From the NCBI GenBank assembly GCA_036674765.1, contig JARVKI010000090.1, forward strand, positions 62,001 to 126,000: 64,000 nucleotides of DNA, written 5' to 3'. This DNA comes from Seiridium cupressi. Taxonomy: Eukaryota; Ascomycota; Sordariomycetes; Amphisphaeriales; Sporocadaceae. The translations under genes and the position numbers were made by a program. Below are positions 55,872-64,000 of this stretch, piece after piece. Within the stretch, counting starts at the first letter, position 1. Each line of letters begins with the position of its first letter. A model generated the notes under the pieces. That model ran no database searches and was not told the origin of the DNA. It saw only the letters and a list, made by a program, of their open reading frames with translations.

Positions 55872-57095
55872 GATGTTATGGAGTCAAGACTTCGAATTGT
55901 TGTGGGATCGTAGATGCTGTCTCTCGATCTGCGGTGCTTTTAGCTTCGCCTAATGACATGGAGTAGTCCGCAACTTGCCCTAAGGCGGAGCATCCCCGCT
56001 CGCTCACTCCCCGTGGTGGGCGGGTTTTCCCCGTTTTGAACTACACCACCGGTCCTTGTTTTATGGAGGCTTCTCTACGCCTTGGCACTGCATCTCCGTT
56101 GATATTCCTGTATTGCCATATCTCAAGGATGTCTTCAGTGGATCAACGGGAAATGGCCGGTTTGGAAGCTGTGGAAGAAGCGGCAAATACCTTAGAGAGA
56201 CATTGACGTGCCGGGAAGGGCGGAATTGCTCCCATCTAGGACTGGACTTGCAATCGCTGCCAGAAAGGGGAAATACGTGCGTGGGCTCACAAATATTCGA
56301 ATTCTGTGCGAGCTGGATCAATGGTCGTCTTCCGCTGCCACCCACGAAGGAAGCTTATGAATATCTATGCTTGGGATGTTTGGGGTGATCCAATCTCGTT
56401 GTTTCATCCTGCATAAACTGAGTCTCATTGACTTACTTCACCAAATATATGAACCCGACGAACCAGACCCTTTCATAATCTTCAGCTTCTCATGGTAATA
56501 GCCACCGGTGCTTCAGTATGCTATCGTCGCTCTCGGCGTGGGATACTATGTGACTCTTGCAGCATCACAGCGATGCGCTATTTTCTCCAGATCAATATGG
56601 AAATTCGTTAGAAAGCCTCAAATAAATTTTGCTTTTATCTGTTTTAGCAATAAGTAAACCTTCGGTACCGCTAAATATCTAATTGCTTAACTATTAGTGC
56701 ATAGCAAATCTTTGGGGCCTAGGCTTTCAGCGGAACGACTATACCGTGCACGGTGACAGGTAGATCGAGTTGAGGGGAAATTCAGTGTCGATGAATTGTG
56801 GATATATGAGAATCGTTACAGAACATGCTTCACGATCTTTTTGTTTTTGGCGCAGACCAAATTTGCGTGGCATAGTCAGGTCTGATTTTCTTTTCACCCT
56901 TCTGTCGTGATACTATGATTTGTGGCGACTACACTAGTTGTCTGTAAGGCCCTCAGCAGTTAAGAAGTCAAATTCTGCTCCCTGATCTGCTTGTAGCACT
57001 GATTGTTTGTAAAGCCCACGATCGCCCCTCTCCGTCCGTACGTCAACCCCTGCCTCGACTAAATGAGAGGAAGCCGTGAAAGCTAGCCTTTTCCG
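55872..57095. other. Intergenic upstream of the Ldh2-like gene
   Basis: About 1.2 kb. The first 150 bases are GC-rich (promoter of the Ldh2-like gene), followed by AT-rich sequence from about 56500. The frame at 56056-56388 has no domain and no ATG start. Confidence 0.4.
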
Positions 57096-58830
57096 TTATC
57101 GTGCCATGGTCTCGTCACCAGAGAGATCCAAGATTATCAAGCGGCTCTCAGTATCGCAAATAATCAAGTCCACATCTTGCACAATCCCCAGGACCGAAGA
57201 TGGGTCAGCGGACTCCGGAGAGATATGAAGCACGACAGTTCCACCAGCAGTTCCGCTCATCCTACCATCTGACAATCTCAACATGTCCATAACACCCTGC
57301 GCGGCGAGTTCCTTAGGAATGGGTATCAGCCCAGCTTCTGGCATCCCAGGGTTACCCTTCGGCCCTACATTCTGCAGTACTAGAACGCTATCGGCGGTCA
57401 CAGGAAGATCGGGATCATCTAGCCTCCTGGCCATATATTCAGAATTCTTGAAAACGATAGCTTTTCCTGAGTATTTCAGTAATCGCCGATACTTGGAAGC
57501 GCTTGCTTTGATGACTGCTCCACGAGGTGCTAGATTACCCCATAGAACCACAAGTGACGACGCTGGATAGAGAGGGTCGCCAAATGGCTGGATACAGCTG
57601 AGACCCCGTGGTATCCGCATTGGTGTCACGTTTGCCAGTTCTTCTCCCAAGGTCCTCCCTGTCACGGTCGCCACATCAAGGTGAAGTAGTGGTTTGAGCT
57701 CATAGAGCGGCGAAAGCATACCGCCAGAATTATGGAAGTCACTCATATACTTTTCGCCGCTGGGTTTGAGATCCACCAACTAAGGCGTTTTGCGTCCAAT
57801 TGCGTCAAACGTATCCAGATCAATAGTGCCAGCAACAGTCGGGTGTCGACCGATGATAGCTATCAGGTGCACCACAGCATTCGTTGAGCCACCGATCGCC
57901 TGAAGAACCGTGATCGCATTCAAGAATGATGAGCGCGTTAACAGCGCCTGGGGCTTCAGCACTTTATTTGTCGCGAATTCAACCGCAATGCGACCAGTTT
58001 CCTCGGCAATGCGCAATCGGCTAGAAGATACTGTACAGCCGGCGCTGATGCGCCTGCGAATGGCATTAGGCCAAGCGCAACGAGGACACAGGCCATCGTA
58101 CTGGCAGTCCCCATTACACCACATGTTCCTGAAGTAGGAGCAAGCTCATCGTTGATGGCTGAAATGTCTTCAATGTCGAGTGTCCCAGCTCTGTATGACG
58201 CCCAATTGTTTCTGCAGTCGGTACATGCGCCAATGCGGACTCCCCTATGGCTACCTGGCATCATGGGCCCTATAACAAGGTGTGCGACGGGCTTGTTTAC
58301 TAATATTACCCCCATCAACTGGGCGGGTGTTGTTTTATCACAGCCTAAGTGTACTTAGTATTTGCCTCGTCCCCTCCTTGGTAGGATGACTCACCTGCAA
58401 TAAGTACGACAGCATCACAGGGCTATGCCTTGTTCATCTCCTCTGTGTCCATGCTCATCAGATTTCGTAGAAACATACTCGTGGGTAATGAGAACGACTC
58501 GTGAATACTGATCGCGGGGAAGTCTATGGCAAGACCGCCACGAAGCTGAGCCCCTCGCTTCACAGCTTCGATGAGCTGTGGGACATTGGCATGGCAAGGA
58601 TTAAAGCTCGAATAGGTGTTAACCACGCCCATGGTTGGCCCAGATAGCGCATCTTCACTATATCCCAGCGCTTTAATGAACACTTTGCGCAGGAACAAGG
58701 AGAAGTGCGAGTCACCAAATGAGGTAAGTCCTTGACATAGTCCATGCGTAGATTGTACTGGGCTCGAAACATCATAGCCAGAAGCTGTTTGTTGTTTGTT
58801 GTGAAACAACTTATGCTCTTTGTCATCCAT
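57096..58830 (-). pseudogene. IlvD/EDD-family dehydratase (DHAD or sugar-acid type), broken
   Basis: Almost the whole protein can be read on the minus strand: SFGDSHFSLFLRKVFIKALG, NTYSSFNPCHANVPQL, IDFPAISIHESFS, then across a 50-base intron (58345-58394) GCDKTTPAQLMG, GACTDCRNNW, GTCGVMGTASTM, then GGSTNAVVHL, NVGPKGNPGMPEAG and LSDGRMSGTAGGTVVLH. The cluster-ligand cysteines (CH/GCDK/GTCG) are kept. It is interrupted by a TAG at 58423-58425 (where relatives have Gln), a frame shift near 58030, and a TAG at 57780-57782. The family dehydrates 2,3-dihydroxy acids (branched-chain amino acid synthesis) or sugar acids such as arabonate or gluconate. The NPCH/SFGDSHFS pattern suits the sugar-acid group. 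This copy is not functional. Confidence 0.88.
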
Positions 58831-59245
58831 TCTGATTGCTTCGTATAGAGTCGCTATGTGTTTTCTGCAGTTCTAGCTTCACAGTAGAGAAGACAAAACG
58901 TAATAGCAATTTTTCAGCGTCACCATGGCACCGATATCTTGGCTCGGCGTTTCGCCGGATCATGTATGTGAACGGGCAAAGTCCGCCAGGCGAGTTGTGG
59001 CTTCGGGGCCACGCCGTTGGGGTCGTTGACTTGCCTAGTCTAAAGAATAACTCGCTACAGACATCCAAGACAGGCATAACATCAGGGCAAGATCGAGTTT
59101 CCCAGATAACTAAGCAAGCAAGCGCCAGGTTCTGTTGGCGACTGCCACCATAGAAGTTCTTACAAGGTTGCACAGTTTGGTTGCAAAACACAATATATTT
59201 ATCTGCATACGCATCAAAGACGACCTCGGGACTATTCAAATCATT
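58831..59245. other. Divergent intergenic between two pseudogenes
   Basis: About 415 bases between the dehydratase relic (-) and the SDR relic (+). This arrangement would have allowed a shared promoter. No site is recognised. Confidence 0.4.
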
Positions 59246-60054
59246 ATGCATGACCTTAAGGGCAGAGTAGCTGTTGTAATTGGACTCGGTCAAACTGGGA
59301 CGGAGGGATGGGGTATTGGCGCGGCCTGTGCCGTCCTGCTTGCTCGGCAAAGCGCTATCATCTTCGGTGGGAACAGGACAATTTCTTCAACTGCCAAGAC
59401 AAGAGAGACAATCGAGTGTGAAGGAGGACAATGCGACATCATGGCCGTGGACGCCACCTCCTCAAGTTCAGTGCAGGCATTGATGGAGGCATGCTTAGAT
59501 AAGCATGGGGGGATAGACATTTCTGGTTGCAAATGTCGGCCAGTCGCAGTCAGGTTGCCCTGCTACCATGTCGGAGGAGACGTGGGACTCGCAGATGGAC
59601 ATTAACCTCAAGAGTGTTTACTTGGCATGCCATCATGTGTTGCCAGTAATGGAAAAGCAGCCTACTGGTGGAGCAATTGTGTGTATCTGAAGCATTGCAG
59701 GAATGCGATATATTGGCAAGCCACAAATTGCATATAACACGGCGAAGGCCACTATCATGCAGTTCGTCAAGCAACAGCCGTTATCTACGCTGAAAAAGGT
59801 GTGAGGCTAACTCGGTGGTGCCTGGTCTCATGGAAACGCCCTATACCCGGAGTCTTGCGACACGTTTCGCTACCGAGGGTGGACATGAGCAGTTCAAGCA
59901 AATGAGAGATAATCAGGCACCAATGGGCAAAATGGACGATGCTTGAGAGGTTGCCAACGCTGCGTTGTTCTTGGCATCGGAACAGGCCAGGTACATTATT
60001 GGGCAGAAAATCGTTGTTGACGGGGGGATTACTTCCTCCACCGGACGCAGCTAG
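59246..60054 (+). pseudogene. Short-chain dehydrogenase/reductase, broken by shifts and stops
   Basis: The classical SDR pattern is readable in pieces: GRVAVVIGLGQTG...GIGAACAVLLA (Rossmann), a VDATSSSSVQ acidic strand, VANVGQSQS (NAG equivalent), INLKSVYLACHHV, a Ser strand with SIAGMRYIGK, YNTAKAT with the catalytic Tyr and Lys, SVVPGLMETPYT and the C-terminal VVDGGITSS. Frame shifts lie near 59520 (an extra T in the ILVANVG codons) and between 59770 and 59815. In-frame TGA stops lie at 59689-59691 and 59944-59946. The full length would be about 265 residues, typical of 3-ketoacyl or sugar dehydrogenases of the FabG type. It faces the dehydratase relic head to head. Confidence 0.85.
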
Positions 60055-60887
60055 ATAGATGTCCCAGACAACATTGTAGGGTAACCTCGTCACCAGTCAT
60101 GGGACTTCAATCTTTTCCGGTGGTAAGGATCTTCTGAACGTATTGTCTCTGGCTGTGTTCCTGTTATCAGAATTGAAGGGACATTAGTAATGCATTTGAA
60201 TTGACAGTTATGCATATTGATACATTCCATCATACTTTCAGTTGTGTAGCATAGCAGAGCTAACATTATGGTAAAGTTCTATTCAAATTTCGCTCACAGG
60301 TGACGAGCGCACACAATGCTAAGTCCGTTGCGTAGCTAAAGAAGCTCAAAAACTTCTCCTGTATCCAATCTCAATGTTGGATTATGGGGGGATCTGCCGT
60401 CACGGATTCCATTGAGCGCAACAAAGGTTACCACCTTGCTTTACTGATATATCATCACACCCAGGATGTCCTAGCCGGATACTCATTTAAGCAGGGAATA
60501 TCATAGGTACATAATTGCTGAGGTACAAGTGAGATCAATCTGAGCTAACGATTTCGAATTCATAGCGCTACAACCAAGTACATCTGACCTTTCAAAGAGG
60601 ATGCTACGAGGGTAATTCCGAGGTAGCACCAGAAGATGTGTACATGGTTCAGGCTACAGTAAGTGCCGTCCTCAATAGAGGAAAATAGAGACGATAAACA
60701 CATATATCAACCAAATTATACACGCCGGTGCTGGAATATTAATATAGCTAAAAGCCTTTTATACCTTTATCCGGCCGGCGTGCTAATAGCTTACTGTGGG
60801 AACTGCACGGGCGAATGGAGTTTCGTTTGAACGCAACTGACACGTGTTCAGGCATGTAGCTTGTAAGATTATCCTATTCTGCACGCT
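60055..60887. other. Intergenic, no gene seen
   Basis: About 830 bases between the SDR relic and the MFS gene 3' end, AT-rich in the second half. Nothing supported. Confidence 0.4.
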
Positions 60888-62330
60888 CTATGTTTCAGCC
60901 CCATCTCGATCTCGAACATGCAAAAACATCCAGAGCATCAACAGGTCATATGAAATCTTCAATGCACCTGCTCCCCCAAACAAGACTACCCACCAGCCCT
61001 GGCCAGCCAACACACCAGAGGCACCAATGCCACCAGACTGAGCTAGGGTTTTGATTGTGTTCACGATCCCCATGACTGCGGTACGTTCGGCCGGAAGCAC
61101 GACGGCGGATAAGAAAGCCTGTCTCGGAGCCTGGTCCAGACTCTGCGTACATGCACGAAGGGCGAGAAATGCCATCGCGAGCCAGGTCCCGAACGTCGAG
61201 GCGGGCGGAATTGCGACCATGGCCAGGAACACGGCTGATGGGAGATGAGTGAATACCATCGTCTTCAGAGGGCCTAGACGGCGCGCCAGAGGGACTGCCA
61301 GGAGGTTAGAGATTGTTTGACAAACGTTCGTAACCAGGAACAAAGTGCCCAAGATCGCGGGTTCTAGTGAGTGGACAGTAGTGAAGAAGTAGGTGAGCCA
61401 TGATGGTGTGGCCATTCCGGACGCGAAGGAATCCATGAAAAAGAGGAATATGAGCCGGTAGAGGATCGAGCGCGATAATGGCGATATGTAAGGGAACAGA
61501 GACAAGAGATTGCCAATGAAACTTGGTCGTCGTGGCGTTGGATAGGTCGTGATGCTTTTCGGGGTCGGCTGCGCATTGCTGTCTGGCTCTTCATCCGAGT
61601 CATCATCGCGAAGTAGACCTTCTCGTAGTTCCACGTTGTTCTCCTGATCGGACGGCCTGGCCTGTGGAATCTCTACCGCCCTGCTCAATGCCAAGCTCAA
61701 TGCGAGCTTGGCCCCGCCTGCAGCTGCATATATAAGGAATATGAACCTGTAAGCGGAGATCTTTGTCCATCCATCGATGCTCTGTGTAAACTGGACGATG
61801 AGGCCGGAGAGAAATGCACCCAGGGCAGCCCCGGCCGTGCCTAGTAAGATGTTCCAAGCGAATATATCGCTATGGTTCGACTTCTCCGTCAACTGCGCAA
61901 GGATTGACGTTTCCACAGCTCTGAACGGGCCGATCTCGTTGCCAGTCGGGCTGATGACCCCGAAGACACTAGCTAACAAGAGAATCCAGTAGTTGTCAAT
62001 GATGGCGAACACAACCCCGCTGGCGACCATCAGAGCAGCACCGGCACTGAGAATACGACGTCTCCCAACCTGATCTGTGATCGAGGTTAATAGCAGGCTG
62101 ATGACGACGTCCCCCAAAAGAGTAAGCGTCATGAACAGTCCGATCTGGGCCTCTGAGAAATCCTTGTTCGAAAGGAAGTCAACCAGTATCAGGAATGAAG
62201 CTCCGTAAGCAAACATACGGACGAAGCGCTGGAGACAAAGGATCTTGGTATCGCGATATGACTCTTTGATAGTCGTGAAGCCGCTCTCTGCCGCTAAGCG
62301 GGTAATCCATGTCGCTACGTCCAAGGGCAT
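60888..62330 (-). CDS. MFS transporter, 480 residues
   Basis: An intronless frame with an ATG at 62330. The N-terminal half has a TM1 region (FAYGASFLILVDFL), the A-motif loop between TM2 and TM3 (DQVGRRRILSAG) and further membrane segments. An acidic/Pro-rich cytosolic loop of about 60 residues (SDQENNVELREG..., DDDSDEEPDS) separates the halves. The second half has a similar loop (ARRLGPLKT) and a long C-terminal hydrophobic run (GIGASGVLAGQGWWVVLFGG). This is the general 12-TM MFS plan. The early stretch GPFRAVETSILAQLTE and the late LDQAPRQAFLSAVV are typical of a fungal branch of uncharacterised membrane carriers. The substrate is unknown and no drug-efflux signature was noticed. Confidence 0.88.
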   Translation of the reverse strand: MPLDVATWITRLAAESGFTTIKESYRDTKILCLQRFVRMFAYGASFLILVDFLSNKDFSEAQIGLFMTLTLLGDVVISLLLTSITDQVGRRRILSAGAALMVASGVVFAIIDNYWILLLASVFGVISPTGNEIGPFRAVETSILAQLTEKSNHSDIFAWNILLGTAGAALGAFLSGLIVQFTQSIDGWTKISAYRFIFLIYAAAGGAKLALSLALSRAVEIPQARPSDQENNVELREGLLRDDDSDEEPDSNAQPTPKSITTYPTPRRPSFIGNLLSLFPYISPLSRSILYRLIFLFFMDSFASGMATPSWLTYFFTTVHSLEPAILGTLFLVTNVCQTISNLLAVPLARRLGPLKTMVFTHLPSAVFLAMVAIPPASTFGTWLAMAFLALRACTQSLDQAPRQAFLSAVVLPAERTAVMGIVNTIKTLAQSGGIGASGVLAGQGWWVVLFGGAGALKISYDLLMLWMFLHVRDRDGAET

Positions 62331-64000
62331 TGCGGTGTCTTTGTAGGCGCTGGACGAGTCTAGGAGGAAGTGGGGCCGGAAAGATCAACCATCAACCAGT
62401 CCTAAATCACAGCTAAGACAGGATGTGGACTATGCCCAAGTGTAGTCCGAGTTCCTAATGAAGCAGGTTCTCTCGAAAAGCAAGGTAATCGAGATTGGCG
62501 TAGGATATATTCCAATGTCAAGGGACACAAACCGCGTTATCGATTCTTCTTCTCTGACTCTTTTTTCCCCTCGGGAGGGGCGAGGGTCAAGGCTAGCGCC
62601 GGGACTAACCGACATGATTCTCAAGCTCATTGATCCCGAACTGCCATACTTCGCATCTATAGAGGAGCCTCTATGTTGAACAAATACTGTGACACAGTCC
62701 ATTTGATGCCTGGATTTCCGATGTGCATTAGCAATGGATCACTGCCAGAAAGACTGACCATGACGCCGATGCACGGATACGTACTCGACCAATGATGAGG
62801 TGGGACTTTCGCTCTTGATCGCTTCCGCCAATCTGATCCTTGTATCTGGAACTTCCTTGCCCTGCAAACTCCTAACTCCTGGACGCAAGTTAGGAAGACC
62901 GATTAAAATACCTGGCCAACTTTGATGATGTGTTACCCGGTTATTGGGTTTTGCACAGAGACGAAATCGGCTTGAGCCCGCCATCGACACAAGCGTCCGA
63001 TGGTTTGCAACACGACCGGACCACCCGCAATTAGAACTCATAACGCTAGCAGAAGATGAGACCTACAGTCTGTATATTCATCAGGTAGCATGTGGATTAA
63101 TTTGACCTGCGAGAACTATCGGTGATCATGCGGTCGCATTTTCTGGTGCAAGAGTTTCGGTCCACCAGATGTCAAATAGGCTCGCTTGGTCGTATGGTTA
63201 ACTGTAATAAACCCTTCCTCTGACCACACGGTGTCGGCATTGAGCTGTGCGCGAGCACAACTCTGAGGGAAAGCTTTTGGATACGACCCCAAAATCTATG
63301 AATCCACCATGGAACTCGGGAAGCTTCCATAGGCTTTTGCAGAGGCCACAGTGAGAGCATTGCTGAGTAGGAACTCCACCGATATGTCTGATCTTCTGCT
63401 AGCTCCTTGCTCAAATATCTAAGTTGGTGCAATGAGACTGAGGATAATAGTTTTCTCGGATTGTGGACCGGCGTCAGCGGATGAACAGTCAAGTTCACAT
63501 GGGAGCTCATCTTCCAATAATTTTATCCAAGTATTTGCCTGTATGATATCGTTATGTAACAATTCGCGTCGATGAAATCGAAGCTCCCGGGACTATGCAC
63601 GATATGTGTTCTTGGGCGTATTTACTCTCTCTGACCGGGCCGGGATCCCAAAGGCGACTGCAGGGTTCTTCAGCTCCAGGTCATCATCAGGACCTGTGTC
63701 GTCCGTTTCTTGCTTCCCATAAGATGAATCAGTGCTGCGATGATGATGGAGCTGTCTGCAATTACCGTGGTCGCAGACTTGAGAGACTGTTCGGCATCTT
63801 GAACGCCCCTAGCTCATGAGGCGACTCAATCAGCCATAGCTAGCAGTTACAGGTTGCCAGCGACTCTACTTGCGGGCGATTTCAGAACCCCACGCTTTCA
63901 ATTACCCCACCAAGCACCCACCAAAATGCTTTAACCAGTGTACGACTACACTGTGCTAACCGCCTGCCCCCACACGCGCTGGGTGGTAATAGATCTTGAA
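62331..64000. other. Right-edge region with no supported gene
   Basis: About 1.7 kb. It includes the promoter of the MFS gene. Frames at 62739-63041 and 63172-63510 (both -) are open but show no domain or splice partner. Part of a gene may continue beyond the window edge, but none is visible. Confidence 0.4.

Noticed and set aside
1..64000. tRNA, rRNA, snRNA genes and CRISPR arrays
   Set aside because: No B-box-like GGTTCGANNCC with a matching A box and cloverleaf arms, no rRNA-like blocks, and no regularly spaced repeats were seen.

Overview
This is a 64 kb window from the nuclear genome of a filamentous ascomycete (Pezizomycotina). The genes have short introns (about 50-190 bases) with GT..AG ends. 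The gene set is typical of that group: a HET-domain incompatibility protein, a decayed NACHT-type NLR, an AA9 lytic polysaccharide monooxygenase, a G1 (eqolisin) peptidase, a siderophore transporter and a secretory lipase relic, next to housekeeping H2A.Z and replication factor C subunit 3. No tRNA, rRNA, CRISPR array or intact transposon was seen. All domain names come from reading the translated sequence; no database search was run.

Layout. 0-5 kb: the end of an NmrA-like NAD(P)-binding protein, then a gene-poor stretch. 5-15.5 kb: H2A.Z (three exons), a cysteine-rich protein, a siderophore-iron transporter with three perfect SreA/Sre1-type GATA sites upstream, a zinc-ribbon-like acidic protein and a secreted type-B carboxylesterase. 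15.5-23.8 kb: AT-rich, with one intact HET gene and one NACHT-NLR pseudogene. 23.8-33.6 kb: gene-dense, with RFC3, an F-box protein, AA9 LPMO, a divergent pair (degenerate PDI-like protein ending in HDEL, and a prolyl-4-hydroxylase-like dioxygenase) and a six-exon aspartic protease. 33.6-41.4 kb: an 8 kb gene-poor block. 41.4-47.2 kb: G1 peptidase, a 3'-truncated SDR, and a 900-residue repetitive hydrophilic protein. 47.2-53 kb: mostly non-coding, with one intronless cysteine-synthase-like gene. 53-60 kb: a decaying catabolic neighbourhood (5'-truncated lipase, intact Ldh2-type dehydrogenase, broken IlvD/EDD dehydratase, broken SDR). 60.9-62.3 kb: an MFS transporter. The last 1.7 kb has nothing supported.

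How the genes may work together. Several encode secreted degradative enzymes (AA9 LPMO, carboxylesterase, aspartic protease, G1 peptidase, lipase relic), which suits a plant- or litter-associated saprotroph or pathogen. The most unusual unit is the PDI-like / P4H-like divergent pair. It recalls the alpha (dioxygenase) and beta (PDI) subunits of animal prolyl 4-hydroxylase, but with a PDI that has lost its CGHC site and a' domain and kept HDEL. The Ldh2-like/dehydratase/SDR trio looks like the remains of a sugar-acid or hydroxy-acid catabolic cluster in which two of three genes are dead.
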